A program made the translations under genes and the position numbers. The notes beneath the pieces were generated by a model. The model did no database searches. It was given only the letters and a program-made list of their open reading frames with translations, and was not told where the DNA came from. 64,000 nt of DNA from TMED14 sp002167805 (GTDB lineage Bacteria; Bacteroidota; Bacteroidia; Flavobacteriales; Schleiferiaceae). The stretch lies in NCBI GenBank assembly GCA_965655795.1, contig CBFHHY010000003.1:96004-160003 (forward strand), in the 5' to 3' direction. The first letter of the stretch is position 1, and each line of letters begins with the position of its first letter. This document shows, piece by piece, positions 1 to 9,228 of this stretch.

Positions 1-277
1 TTGCCATTCGCCCAAGGCCAGACCCGATATCTAAAACATGATCCTTTGCCTTTAGCCCTCCCAATTCAATAAAGTATTTTTTGTATTTGAGACCATTCTC
101 TAAAAAATCTCCTCCTCCGGTAAAAACTTCTCCAGGTGATGGAAGGACAATCCCATTATATGTTTTCTTCCCTTTTAAAAAAAAATATAAATCCAATGGG
201 GAAAAAAATATTCTGCGAACAAATCTTCTACCTCTTGGACTTAGCAAATAAAAAAATGATCGAAAGTACTGTTTCAT
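1..277 (-). CDS. SAM-dependent methyltransferase, N-terminal part (runs off left edge)
   Basis: Only the first 92 codons are in the window; the ATG is at 277-275. The visible end reads VLDIGSGLGRMA (residues 81-92), the glycine-rich motif I of class I SAM-dependent methyltransferases, preceded by a basic, aromatic N-terminal stretch (about residues 1-40) that could lie against the membrane. The gene starts 8 nt after the stop of the aminopeptidase gene on the same strand, so the two are probably co-transcribed. The substrate cannot be told from this fragment. The methyltransferase fold is well supported; nothing more specific is. Confidence 0.75.
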   Translation of the reverse strand, partial: MKQYFRSFFYLLSPRGRRFVRRIFFSPLDLYFFLKGKKTYNGIVLPSPGEVFTGGGDFLENGLKYKKYFIELGGLKAKDHVLDIGSGLGRMA

Positions 278-285
278 GAAATTAA

Positions 286-1581
286 TCAACCAGTTTTCAT
301 CGCTGCCTCTATTTCAGATACTTCTTTAGGAATTTCTTTGGTCAAATTAATATATCCATTAGATGTAATTAATATATCATCTTCAATTCTTATTCCAATA
401 CCTTCTTCTGGTATATAGATCCCTGGTTCACAAGTAAAAACCATCCCGGCTTCCATCGGAGAGCCATCCCACAAGCCATAATCGTGAACATCAAGGCCTA
501 GATAGTGAGATGTTCCATGCATAAAATATTTCTTGTATGCTGGCCATGAAGGATTTTGATTATCAACTTCTTCTTGCGTAAGTAGGTTCAGATTGATAAG
601 TTCTTTTGTCATAAGATCGCCGACTCGCTTATGGTACTCAGACAAGACGGCGCCAGGCTTCAAAAGCTCTATTGAAGCTTTTTCTACTCTTAGAACAGAT
701 TCATATACCTCCCTTTGACGATCAGTAAACTTACCATTGACAGGGAAACATCTTGTGACATCACAAGCATAATTCGCATATTCGGCACCCACATCAATCA
801 AGACCAAATCCCCTGAAATACATTGTTTATTGTTTTCTAAATAATGCAAAACACAGGCGTTTGAACCACTCCCAATGATGGGAGAATAGGCAAAACCTCT
901 TGATCGTCTTTTAACAAATTCATGAATGAATTCTGCTTCAATCTCATGTTCCCAGCAGTCCGGTTTAAGAAATTTTAAAACCCTATTGAAACCAGCAGCA
1001 GTAATTTCGGCAGCAATTTTCATAACCTCAATTTCTAAAGCCGTTTTCACAGATCTTAATTTGTTTAAATAGGGAGCAGATCGCTTATAATTATGATTAG
1101 GGTAGATAATCCTAAGCTCAGCATTTAATCTCATTTCTCGAGTTTGCACAGGAGTATTTCTTCTAAGATGCTCTTGGGTAAGCAGGTATACATTTTCAGT
1201 TTGACTCATCAGACTTTTCATAATTGTATCGAATTCACTTAACCAATAGACTGTTTTAATTCCACTTACTTCAAAAGCCTCGCTTTTCGTAAGCTTTTCA
1301 CCTTCCCAGACAGCAATTAAGTCATTTGTCTCAGTAAGAAAAAGGAGCTCTTTATCCTCATTTCTTTTTGCATCTGGGAAAATAACTAAAACTGAATCTT
1401 CTTGATCGACACCAGATAACCAAAAAATATCTGTGGCTTGTTTAAAAGGCATTATTCCGTCTGCACTAGTTGGGTAAATGTCATTAGAATGAAAAATAGC
1501 AAGAGAATTGGGCTCCATCATACTTTTAAATCGTTCTCGATTATCAATGAAAAGCTGTTTATTAAGTCGATGGTATTTCAT
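286..1581 (-). CDS. pepP: Xaa-Pro aminopeptidase (M24B)
   Basis: This 431-residue cytosolic metallopeptidase should remove an N-terminal residue that precedes proline. The N-terminal half (about 1-170) is the aminopeptidase P N-domain and the C-terminal half is the pita-bread catalytic domain. The five metal ligands are in place: D263 and D274 in IDVGAEYANYACDV, H359 in HGTSHYLGLDVHD, E385 in CEPGIY and E400 in IRIEDD. Length is normal for bacterial PepP. No signal peptide is seen. It heads a minus-strand pair with the methyltransferase. A near-consensus -7 box (TATATTCG, 1588-1595) lies just upstream. The divergent neighbour is sdhC. Confidence 0.93.
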   Translation of the reverse strand: MKYHRLNKQLFIDNRERFKSMMEPNSLAIFHSNDIYPTSADGIMPFKQATDIFWLSGVDQEDSVLVIFPDAKRNEDKELLFLTETNDLIAVWEGEKLTKSEAFEVSGIKTVYWLSEFDTIMKSLMSQTENVYLLTQEHLRRNTPVQTREMRLNAELRIIYPNHNYKRSAPYLNKLRSVKTALEIEVMKIAAEITAAGFNRVLKFLKPDCWEHEIEAEFIHEFVKRRSRGFAYSPIIGSGSNACVLHYLENNKQCISGDLVLIDVGAEYANYACDVTRCFPVNGKFTDRQREVYESVLRVEKASIELLKPGAVLSEYHKRVGDLMTKELINLNLLTQEEVDNQNPSWPAYKKYFMHGTSHYLGLDVHDYGLWDGSPMEAGMVFTCEPGIYIPEEGIGIRIEDDILITSNGYINLTKEIPKEVSEIEAAMKTG

Positions 1582-1657
1582 ATTTCACGAATATAAGACC
1601 TTTTAACTTCATCGCTCAAATGCTTTTTACCATGAACTTTCTTTTCGCTTTTGGACT

Positions 1658-1665
1658 TACTTTTG
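1658..1665 (+). promoter_or_regulatory. -7 box for sdhCAB
   Basis: TACTTTTG matches the Bacteroidota -7 consensus TAnnTTTG and sits 26 nt before the ATG at 1692. No convincing -33 TTTG is visible. It lies inside the upstream extension of the sdhC reading frame, which argues for the internal ATG as the true start. Confidence 0.5.
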
Positions 1666-1691
1666 TATACGAATTAAGAATTACTCAAATT

Positions 1692-2369
1692 ATGGCAATA
1701 TCAATTGGGCTTGTGCGATCTTCATTAGTGAGAAAGTATTGGATGGCTCTTACTGGTTTGTTCTTATGCTCCTTTTTAGTGGTTCATTTGCTTGGAAATC
1801 TTCCGCTTTTAATGGAGGATAGAGAAAGCTTTAACAGCTATGCTCATTTTATGACAAATTTTCCCCTTATCAAAATAATCAGCTACGGGCTTTATTTAAG
1901 CATAGTCTTACATTCCGTAGATGGTTTGCTTTTAGCTCGAAGTAATAAAAAAGCGCGAGAGACTTCCTACGTTCAATATAACGGAAAAGCAAATGCATCA
2001 TGGTCCTCACGAAACATGGCGATACTAGGTACCCTAACTCTAGTTTTTCTTATTATCCACATGAAAAGCTTCTGGTACGAAATGCACTTTGGAAATATTC
2101 CGGTTTATACTAACAGCAATGGCAAAGAATTAAAAGACTTGTACTCAATTACTGTTGCTGCATTTGAACAACCTTGGTACTCCATTTTTTATGTATTTGC
2201 GATGATGGGTTTAGGCTTTCATTTATGGCACGGATTTGCAAGTTCATTTCAAACTCTAGGTATTAATCACGCAAAGTACACGCCGTTTATTGAAATATTC
2301 GGAAAAGGCTTTTCCATAATTATTTCATTGGCGTTCGCTAGTATTCCATTATATATTTTATTGTCCTGA
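1692..2369 (+). CDS. sdhC: Succinate dehydrogenase cytochrome b subunit
   Basis: Membrane anchor of complex II (225 aa from this start). The protein has about five hydrophobic helices and conserved histidines (for example in VVHLLGNL, VLHSVDG, IIHMKSF and LWHGFASSFQTLG) suited to the two b hemes of the Bacteroidota/Wolinella-type single-subunit cytochrome b. The frame is open from 1620, but that extension adds 24 poorly conserved residues and overlaps a -7 promoter box, so I start at MAISIGLVRSSLVRKYWMA. It is followed after 20 nt by sdhA, giving the order sdhC-sdhA-sdhB usual in this phylum. Electrons from succinate oxidation pass through it to menaquinone. Confidence 0.92.
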   Translation: MAISIGLVRSSLVRKYWMALTGLFLCSFLVVHLLGNLPLLMEDRESFNSYAHFMTNFPLIKIISYGLYLSIVLHSVDGLLLARSNKKARETSYVQYNGKANASWSSRNMAILGTLTLVFLIIHMKSFWYEMHFGNIPVYTNSNGKELKDLYSITVAAFEQPWYSIFYVFAMMGLGFHLWHGFASSFQTLGINHAKYTPFIEIFGKGFSIIISLAFASIPLYILLS

Positions 2370-2389
2370 ACTAACCTTTAAATTAATCG

Positions 2390-4396
2390 ATGTCAAAATT
2401 AAAATCGGAAATACCTGAAGGTTCATTAGCAGAAAAATGGACAAAGCATAAAGCTAAGATTCCATTAGTTAGTCCTGCGAATAAAAGGCAAATTGATGTT
2501 ATTGTTGTGGGAACCGGATTAGCTGGTAGCTCAGCAGCAGCCTCATTGGCTGAACTTGGTTATAATGTCAAAGCTTTTTGTTTCCAGGACTCTCCCAGAA
2601 GAGCACACTCAATAGCTGCACAAGGAGGAATAAATGCTGCAAAAAATTACCAGAATGATGGAGATTCTGTGTTTCGACTGTTCTATGACACTATAAAAGG
2701 TGGAGATTATAGAAGCCGAGAGGCTAATGTCCACAGGCTTGCAGAAGTAAGTACCAATATTATTGACCAATGTGTTGCTCAAGGAGTACCATTTGCCAGA
2801 GAATATGGCGGACTCCTAGACAATAGGTCCTTTGGTGGGGTTCAAGTAAGCAGAACGTTTTACGCTAAAGGACAGACTGGGCAACAACTTTTATTGGGTG
2901 CTTACTCAGCTCTCTCCCGTCAAGTTGCAAAGGGTAGGGTAGAGCTCTTATCCCGCCATGAAATGGTAGAGCTTGTTGTTGTAGATGGAAAGTCCAGAGG
3001 AATCATAGCTCGAAATTTGGTCACTGGCCAACTTGAGCGTCATTCTGCACATGCTGTGCTTTTATGCACAGGAGGATATGGAAATGTTTTCTATTTAAGC
3101 ACAAATGCAATGGGATCAAATGTCACAGCAGCTTGGAAAGCTCATAAAAAAGGAGCGTTTATGGCAAACCCATGCTTCACTCAGATTCACCCTACTTGCA
3201 TTCCTGTCAGTGGAGATTCACAATCGAAACTGACTTTAATGTCAGAATCTTTAAGAAATGATGGACGAATCTGGGTTCCAAAAAAAATCGAGGATGCAAA
3301 AGCCATTAGAGAAGGAAAAATAAAACCCACAGATCTTCTTGAAGAAGAAAGAGATTACTATCTAGAGAGAAGGTACCCCGCTTTTGGGAATTTGGTTCCC
3401 CGAGATGTTGCATCAAGAGCAGCAAAAGAGCGATGCGATGCTGGTTTTGGAGTGAATAAGACCGGAGAAGCCGTTTATTTAGACTTTTCATCTGCCATTG
3501 AGCGATTTGGGGCTGAAGCTGCACATGTTAGGGGAATTCAAAACCCAAGTGATGAAGACATTAAAAAATTAGGTGAACGAGTCATTGAATCAAAATATGG
3601 AAATCTTTTTCAGATGTATGAAAAAATTACCGCGCAAAACCCATATAAAACTCCCATGATGATTTATCCTGCTGTTCATTACACGATGGGAGGCGTTTGG
3701 GTGGATTACAATTTAATGACAACAGTTCCTGGGTTATTCGCATTAGGAGAAGCTAATTTTTCTGATCATGGGGCTAATCGACTCGGAGCTTCTGCTCTTA
3801 TGCAGGGTTTAGCAGATGGTTACTTTGTAGCTCCCTATACAATTGGAACCTATTTATCAAAAGATATTGTTACGGGAAAAATCTCTACCAAATTACCAGA
3901 GTTTGAAGAAGCTGAGAATAATGCCAGAAAACGAATGGAGAGATTCCTTAACAACAATGGGAATACTCCCGTTGAGTCTTTCCATAGAGACTTAGGAAAA
4001 ATAATGTGGTCTCAATGCGGTATGGCTAGGAATGAAAAAGGTTTAAAAAAAGCGATAGCCGATATTCGTTCACTACGAGATAAGTTCTATGCCGAAGTTA
4101 AAGTCACAGGTAAAATGAATGAAATGAACCCCGAGCTCGACAAAGCAGGAAGGGTTGCAGATTTTCTTGAATTAGGAGAATTAATGTGTATGGATGCCCT
4201 AGCGCGAGAAGAATCTTGCGGGGGTCATTTTCGGGAAGAATATCAATCGAAAGAAGGTGAAGCCGTCCGAAAAGATGACGAATTTGCTTTTGTTTCCGCT
4301 TGGGAATTTTCCGAAAATGATCCAGGAAAATCGAAACTTCATAAAGAGGAACTTTCATTCGAAAATGTTGAACTAAATACCCGCTCTTACAAATGA
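2390..4396 (+). CDS. sdhA: Succinate dehydrogenase/fumarate reductase flavoprotein subunit
   Basis: Catalytic FAD subunit (668 aa) of complex II, oxidising succinate to fumarate at the inner face of the membrane. Visible landmarks are the dinucleotide-binding GTGLAGSSAAASLAE near residue 42, the HSIAAQGGINAA segment carrying the histidine that bonds FAD, HPTCIP in the middle, and the FAD/substrate-domain signature NRLGASALMQGLADG near 464. Length and the C-terminal helical domain with GGHFREEY fit the b-type Bacteroidota enzyme. The 3' end overlaps sdhB by 4 nt (ATGA at 4393), so translation of the two is coupled. Confidence 0.96.
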   Translation: MSKLKSEIPEGSLAEKWTKHKAKIPLVSPANKRQIDVIVVGTGLAGSSAAASLAELGYNVKAFCFQDSPRRAHSIAAQGGINAAKNYQNDGDSVFRLFYDTIKGGDYRSREANVHRLAEVSTNIIDQCVAQGVPFAREYGGLLDNRSFGGVQVSRTFYAKGQTGQQLLLGAYSALSRQVAKGRVELLSRHEMVELVVVDGKSRGIIARNLVTGQLERHSAHAVLLCTGGYGNVFYLSTNAMGSNVTAAWKAHKKGAFMANPCFTQIHPTCIPVSGDSQSKLTLMSESLRNDGRIWVPKKIEDAKAIREGKIKPTDLLEEERDYYLERRYPAFGNLVPRDVASRAAKERCDAGFGVNKTGEAVYLDFSSAIERFGAEAAHVRGIQNPSDEDIKKLGERVIESKYGNLFQMYEKITAQNPYKTPMMIYPAVHYTMGGVWVDYNLMTTVPGLFALGEANFSDHGANRLGASALMQGLADGYFVAPYTIGTYLSKDIVTGKISTKLPEFEEAENNARKRMERFLNNNGNTPVESFHRDLGKIMWSQCGMARNEKGLKKAIADIRSLRDKFYAEVKVTGKMNEMNPELDKAGRVADFLELGELMCMDALAREESCGGHFREEYQSKEGEAVRKDDEFAFVSAWEFSENDPGKSKLHKEELSFENVELNTRSYK

Positions 4397-5142
4397 ATTT
4401 TACAATCAATGTTTGGCGACAAAATGGCCCTAAAGAAAAAGGAAAAATTGCAACTTATCAAGTAAGTGGTATCTCCAATGATATGTCTTTTCTAGAAATG
4501 ATTGATGTCCTTAATGAGCAATTAATTACGCAAAATATAAATCCAGTAGTTTTTGATCATGATTGCCGAGAAGGAATTTGCGGAATGTGTTCAATGTTCA
4601 TTAATGGAGAAGCGCATGGCCCCGGTCGAGGTGTAACAACATGTCAGCTTCATATGAGGGAGTTTAAAGATGGTGATACCATAACCATTGAGCCATTTCG
4701 AGCAAAAGCTTTCCCTGTAATTAAAGACTTAATGGTAGATAGAAGCTCATTTGATAGAATCATTCAAGCAGGAGGATACGTTTCTGTAAACACTTCTGGC
4801 AACCTTCCAGATGCCAATGCTACACCAATTGAAAAACAAGATGCAGATGCAGCGTTTGATGCGGCTACATGCATTGGCTGTGGGGCATGTGTTGCGACAT
4901 GTAAAAACGCTTCAGCTATGCTTTTTACATCTGCAAAAGTGAGTCAACTATCTCTTCTTCCCCAAGGTAAAATTGAGGCCAATGAACGTGTACTAAATAT
5001 GGTGAAACAAATGGACATGGAAGGATTTGGAAATTGCACGAATACAGGGGCATGCGAAGTGGAATGCCCAAAAGGAATTAGTATCGAAAATATAGCCAGA
5101 ATGAATAGAGAATTTTTAGGTGCATCAATTACATCCAAATAA
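4393..5142 (+). CDS. sdhB: Succinate dehydrogenase iron-sulfur subunit
   Basis: Electron-transfer subunit of complex II (249 aa). The N-terminal ferredoxin domain has the [2Fe-2S] ligands C58, C63, C66 and C84 in DCREGICGMC...TTC. The C-terminal domain has two further cysteine groups, CIGCGACVATCKN (about 159-171) and CTNTGACEVECPKGI (about 215-229), for the [4Fe-4S] and [3Fe-4S]-type clusters. The ATG overlaps the sdhA stop. Twenty nucleotides downstream is a small lipoprotein gene that may ride on the same transcript. Confidence 0.95.
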   Translation: MNFTINVWRQNGPKEKGKIATYQVSGISNDMSFLEMIDVLNEQLITQNINPVVFDHDCREGICGMCSMFINGEAHGPGRGVTTCQLHMREFKDGDTITIEPFRAKAFPVIKDLMVDRSSFDRIIQAGGYVSVNTSGNLPDANATPIEKQDADAAFDAATCIGCGACVATCKNASAMLFTSAKVSQLSLLPQGKIEANERVLNMVKQMDMEGFGNCTNTGACEVECPKGISIENIARMNREFLGASITSK

Positions 5143-5162
5143 AATTAACTAACTTCAATATC

Positions 5163-5660
5163 ATGAAAATAAAAAATATTGTAATTACAGCTTTGTCATT
5201 ATTGATTTTAGCCTCCTGCGCAAAAGAACCCACATTGGGTGACAAATTAGAAGGAGTTTGGGTGGTAAACAAGGTGACTGCAACTGGCACGGTCGATATT
5301 CTTGGCTCAGTTGTGCCTGTCGTTGCCGAGGACACTTATATCAACCCAGATAGTTCACGCTTTTCATTAACACAAGACCCTAATTCTGTAACATACTCCG
5401 TAGATGCGGTAATTAGCGCTAATTTAGGTACAACAATAGATCTTCCATTCAAAGAGTCTGGCTCAGGAACATGGTCTACAAAGCCTGGTAATGGAACAGC
5501 TCCAGATTCTGTATTCCTAAACAATACGGATGGAACAACTGTCAAGTATGAAGTTATGGGTCTCCTTGAGACATCCGTAACACTTCGAACAAATTTGTCA
5601 ATAGAATTTATGGGATCTAACGTCAACATGTTGACGGAATTTGGGTTTGCTAAAATTTAA
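5163..5660 (+). CDS. Small lipocalin-like lipoprotein of unknown function
   Basis: A 165-residue protein with a clear lipoprotein signal peptide: a hydrophobic stretch ends in LASC, with the lipidated cysteine at C19. The mature part starts TLGDKLEGVWVVNKV, the pattern of small Bacteroidota lipocalin-like lipoproteins, and is rich in Ser, Thr and Val with alternating hydrophobics that suggest a beta barrel or sandwich. I see no catalytic motif. It follows sdhB by 20 nt on the same strand and converges on thiL with 19 nt between stops. It may be a passenger of the sdh operon. The localisation is well supported; the function is not known. Confidence 0.7.
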   Translation: MKIKNIVITALSLLILASCAKEPTLGDKLEGVWVVNKVTATGTVDILGSVVPVVAEDTYINPDSSRFSLTQDPNSVTYSVDAVISANLGTTIDLPFKESGSGTWSTKPGNGTAPDSVFLNNTDGTTVKYEVMGLLETSVTLRTNLSIEFMGSNVNMLTEFGFAKI

Positions 5661-5679
5661 AATTTCGATATTCGGACCC

Positions 5680-6717
5680 TTAAAATGCCTTCCACCCTTG
5701 AGCCTCGAGCTCGATAGCTTGTTCAGCATTCGTAATTAGCTGAATTGGCTTTGAATCGGTCATATGGCCAATCGCTGTTAAACTGGGATTGTGTTTTATT
5801 TTATCATAATCTCCCAAAGAAATCGTAAAAAGTAATTCATAATCCTCCCCACCGTTCAACACCGCGGTAATTGGATTAATTCCGAATTCTTCTGCCAAAC
5901 GAATCATTTGAGGGTCCATGGGGATTTTATCTTCATAGATTGTGCATCCTAAATCTGAAGATTTACACAAGTGCATAATTTCTGAACTCAAACCGTCTGA
6001 AATATCAATCATACTTGTGGGGCTAACTTTTATATTTTTTAGTAGTTCAATAATATCCTTTCTTGCCTCTGGCTTTAATTGTCGTTCCAAAACATATTCG
6101 TGCCCTTGAAGCTCTGGCTGAAGGTTTGGGTTCGATTTAAATGCTGCTTTTTCACGCTCCAATACTTGAAGACCCATGTATGCAGACCCTAGATCTCCAG
6201 ATACAACAAGCAAATCCTTGGGTTTGGCACCTGACCTTTTTACCACATTTCCTTTTTTCACCTTGCCAATAGCTGTTATGCTTAACATCATTCCAGATGC
6301 ACTAGATGTTGTATCTCCTCCTACTAAATCAACCTTATAATTATTACATGCCAATAACATACCCTCATAAATTTCCTCTAAAGCTTCAACTGGAAATCTA
6401 TTGGATACTCCTAACCCTACTATTATTTGCGTCGGGATTCCGTTCATAGCATATATATCGGAAATATTAACCACTACAGCCTTATATCCAAGATGTTTTA
6501 GAGGCACATAGGACAGATCAAAGTGTACTCCCTCAACAAGTAAATCCTTTGAAACCAGAGTCACATATCCACTATGATTAATTATTGCCGCATCATCACC
6601 TACGCCTTCTAAAGTAGATTTATTCGATAATTTAATCGATGATGTTAAACGATTTATTAGGGCAAATTCGCCTAATTCTGATAATTGAGTCTTTTCTTGG
6701 TTCGGTGTATCTAGCAT
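5680..6717 (-). CDS. thiL: Thiamine-monophosphate kinase
   Basis: ThiL (345 aa) phosphorylates thiamine monophosphate to thiamine diphosphate, the last step of cofactor synthesis. Family signatures of the AIR-synthase-like ATP-binding fold are present: GVGDDAAII (about residue 40), VVNISDIYAMNG, GGDTTSS, the central IDISDGLSSE and GGEDYELLF near the C-terminus. Length is typical. No other thiamine gene and no TPP riboswitch-like element is nearby; the start lies 52 nt from the divergent gdhA start. Confidence 0.92.
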   Translation of the reverse strand: MLDTPNQEKTQLSELGEFALINRLTSSIKLSNKSTLEGVGDDAAIINHSGYVTLVSKDLLVEGVHFDLSYVPLKHLGYKAVVVNISDIYAMNGIPTQIIVGLGVSNRFPVEALEEIYEGMLLACNNYKVDLVGGDTTSSASGMMLSITAIGKVKKGNVVKRSGAKPKDLLVVSGDLGSAYMGLQVLEREKAAFKSNPNLQPELQGHEYVLERQLKPEARKDIIELLKNIKVSPTSMIDISDGLSSEIMHLCKSSDLGCTIYEDKIPMDPQMIRLAEEFGINPITAVLNGGEDYELLFTISLGDYDKIKHNPSLTAIGHMTDSKPIQLITNAEQAIELEAQGWKAF

Positions 6718-6746
6718 GACGCAAATTTCGATATATCTTTGTTAAA

Positions 6747-6754
6747 TACCTTTG
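6747..6754 (+). promoter_or_regulatory. -7 box for gdhA
   Basis: TACCTTTG, 15 nt before the gdhA ATG at 6770. A second perfect box, TATCTTTG, sits 13 nt upstream at 6734-6741, so two alternative start sites are possible. No -33 TTTG is evident. Confidence 0.55.
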
Positions 6755-6769
6755 TAAAATTACTTTCTT

Positions 6770-8125
6770 ATGACTCAGAAATTCGATACGAAAATCAAGG
6801 CGTTTATGAGCGAAATCCAATCCAAAAATCCAAATGAGCCTGAGTTCATTCAAGCCATTTATGAAGTCGCAGAATCCGTGATCCCATTCATTGAAGAAAA
6901 TCCAAAATACAAAGATGCGAAGATACTAGAACGTATTGTGGAAGCCGAAAGGATTTTAATGTTCCGAGTTTCATGGACTCGAGATGATGGAAGTATTGAA
7001 GTAAATCGAGGTTTTAGGGTGCAATTTAATAGTGCTTTAGGCCCATATAAAGGAGGGTTAAGATTTCATCCATCAGTAAACCTAAGTGTACTAAAATTCC
7101 TAGGGTTTGAACAGATATTTAAAAATAGCCTTACCACACTTCCTCTAGGTGGAGGAAAAGGAGGCTCGAATTTTGACCCAAAAGGAAAGTCTGACTCAGA
7201 AGTAATGAGGTTTTGTCAGGCATTCATGACCGAACTCTCGCGTCATATCGGTCCAAATACAGATATTCCCGCAGGAGACATCGGAGTCGGTAGTAGAGAA
7301 ATAGGTTACATGTTTGGACAATACAAGCGAATCAAAAATGAATTTACTGGAGTCCTTACGGGAAAAGGTAAGAATTGGGGTGGTTCACTTATTCGCCCCG
7401 AGGCCACTGGTTACGGTGTAGTTTACTTTTCGCAAGAGATGTTAAAAACCAAAAATGAAAATTTAAAAGGAAAAAATGTGGTTATCTCCGGGTCGGGTAA
7501 TGTAGCCCAGTATTCAGCTGAAAAAGCAATTGAACTGGGTGCGCAAGTTCTCACGATGTCAGATTCGTCCGGTTACATATTCGACCCTGAAGGAATAGAT
7601 AAAAAGAAATTGAATTTTATCAAAGACCTAAAAAATATAAAACGAGGTCGTATTTCAGAGTATTTAAAGAAATATCCGAAAGCTGAATTTCACAAAGGGA
7701 AAACACCTTGGAATATACCCTGCCATATAGCACTTCCCTGTGCAACACAAAATGAACTAACAAAAGATGATGCTAATTCTTTAATTAAAAATGGAGTATT
7801 ATGTGTTTGTGAAGGTGCAAATATGCCATCAACTCCTGAAGCTATTGAAGCATTTCATTTAAAAGGCATTTTGTTTAGCCCCGGTAAAGCATCCAATGCG
7901 GGGGGTGTTGCAACATCAGGATTAGAAATGTCTCAAAATAGCCTGAGATTAAGCTGGAGTTCTAAAGAAGTAGATGAAAAGCTTCAAAATATCATGAAAA
8001 AAGTTCATGAATCTTGCGTAAAGTATGGTAAACAAGAAAATGGATCTATTGATTATGTAAAAGGCGCGAATTTAGCTGGGTTTGTCAAAGTTGCCGATGC
8101 CATGATAGATCAAGGGGTAGTTTGA
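6770..8125 (+). CDS. gdhA: NADP-type glutamate dehydrogenase
   Basis: A 451-residue hexameric-type glutamate dehydrogenase that interconverts 2-oxoglutarate plus ammonium with glutamate. Substrate-site signatures are KGGLRFHPSVNLSVLKFLGF (about 89-108), GGGKGGSNFDPKGKSD with the catalytic lysine (about 127-142) and DIPAGDIGVGSREIGYM. The second half holds the nucleotide-binding GSGNVAQYSAEKA. The length and the 'FNSALGPYKGG' style of N-domain match the biosynthetic NADPH class; cofactor preference is inferred from that class. It is monocistronic and converges on the outer-membrane gene with 7 nt between stop codons. Confidence 0.93.
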   Translation: MTQKFDTKIKAFMSEIQSKNPNEPEFIQAIYEVAESVIPFIEENPKYKDAKILERIVEAERILMFRVSWTRDDGSIEVNRGFRVQFNSALGPYKGGLRFHPSVNLSVLKFLGFEQIFKNSLTTLPLGGGKGGSNFDPKGKSDSEVMRFCQAFMTELSRHIGPNTDIPAGDIGVGSREIGYMFGQYKRIKNEFTGVLTGKGKNWGGSLIRPEATGYGVVYFSQEMLKTKNENLKGKNVVISGSGNVAQYSAEKAIELGAQVLTMSDSSGYIFDPEGIDKKKLNFIKDLKNIKRGRISEYLKKYPKAEFHKGKTPWNIPCHIALPCATQNELTKDDANSLIKNGVLCVCEGANMPSTPEAIEAFHLKGILFSPGKASNAGGVATSGLEMSQNSLRLSWSSKEVDEKLQNIMKKVHESCVKYGKQENGSIDYVKGANLAGFVKVADAMIDQGVV

Positions 8126-8132
8126 CTTGATT

Positions 8133-9086
8133 TTAAAGAAGATCAATACCTAGAGTAACTGATGCTGCCTGATATGGAACGGGATTAATTAAGTCTTGTT
8201 GAAACATAGGAATCAATGCCACTTTGCCTTTAACGAAAATATCTCCATACCCAAGCCTTACACTAAGTCCGTAGATGAAAGGATTCTGGTAAAAGCTATT
8301 ATATCTTACTTCGTTTACAGGTCCAGCTCCAGTAGGATCGTCAAAACGCATTTTACGGGCAGTTTGAGTTCTTAAGCCCAAATAACCGCCGATTCCAACG
8401 GTTAGTCCTCGATCCCCATCTCTGCTTCCATTAAAAATTAATTCCAATGGGATTTCAAAATATGAGGTAACTAAACGAGATCTTCTTCTGTCTATTGATG
8501 CATCCTGAGTAACTGTTACTCCAACTCCTGACTCAGAAGATTGATCAAATGTTGAGATATAATTACTACTTCCAAAATCTAAAACACTCCATTCAATTGA
8601 CGCCCCTGTTCTGAGCCAGAACGAAGACTTTGCCAATCTGTATTGATTGTAGAAAATATCCCAAGATTGTGCAGATGAGGCAAAAAAAGTTCCAGCTCTA
8701 TTCTGTGTCCAACCTCCTGATGAAAAAGCTAGACTACCTGAAGATAAGTCAATTAAGCTTATCAAACCATAAGAAAGAGACATTCCTCTTTGAATCTTTA
8801 CCGGGTTTTTTTTATTCTCATTCGGCTCATCGCTAAGATTCAACTTGGCATCAACTGATATCCCGGGGGGATCTCCCTCTTCTTGAATCGGAACTTCACC
8901 AATTTTAATCGTGGGTTGGTTTTTTTTTGCTCGTTTAAGCTCTTTTTCTTTCTTTTTGGTTTCTTTCTTTAACTGTCTTTTTTCTCTTTTTGTTAATTCC
9001 TGAGACTCCGCGGCATTAGCATCTTGAGCGAAACTGGAAGTAACGAAGAAACAAAGTAATGACAGAGTGTAAACAAATTTTTTCAT
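8133..9086 (-). CDS. Predicted outer-membrane beta-barrel protein with Lys-rich N-terminal segment
   Basis: A 317-residue protein from ATG 9086. I prefer this over the upstream in-frame start at 9140 because MKKFVYTLSLLCFFVTSSFAQD is a standard signal peptide with cleavage after SFA. Directly after it lies a 27-residue, almost purely Lys/Glu/Arg stretch (LTKREKRQLKKETKKKEKEL and on), probably a charged helix in the periplasm. The remainder shows alternating aromatic/hydrophobic strands with many Gly, Ser and Asn and ends in ASVTLGIDLL, as in small porin-like barrels. I do not recognise a named family. Function is unknown. Confidence 0.7.
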   Translation of the reverse strand: MKKFVYTLSLLCFFVTSSFAQDANAAESQELTKREKRQLKKETKKKEKELKRAKKNQPTIKIGEVPIQEEGDPPGISVDAKLNLSDEPNENKKNPVKIQRGMSLSYGLISLIDLSSGSLAFSSGGWTQNRAGTFFASSAQSWDIFYNQYRLAKSSFWLRTGASIEWSVLDFGSSNYISTFDQSSESGVGVTVTQDASIDRRRSRLVTSYFEIPLELIFNGSRDGDRGLTVGIGGYLGLRTQTARKMRFDDPTGAGPVNEVRYNSFYQNPFIYGLSVRLGYGDIFVKGKVALIPMFQQDLINPVPYQAASVTLGIDLL

Positions 9087-9228
9087 AAAGTTCCTTGTAA
9101 AATGGTGTTTAAGACAAAAATAACAACATTTATGCCACATAAATAATTTTGCCTTTCTTCAATGATCACCATTTAATTCTCACAAAAGAATAATATTTAG
9201 TCTTGAGAAAATTATACGACCTTTGATC

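Noticed and set aside
1620..1691. Longer N-terminus for sdhC
   Set aside because: It contains the -7 box (1658-1665) and adds 24 residues not expected in the cytochrome b subunit.
6718..6769. Possible TPP riboswitch for thiL
   Set aside because: The gap is only 52 nt and is filled by promoter boxes; thiL is not usually a target.
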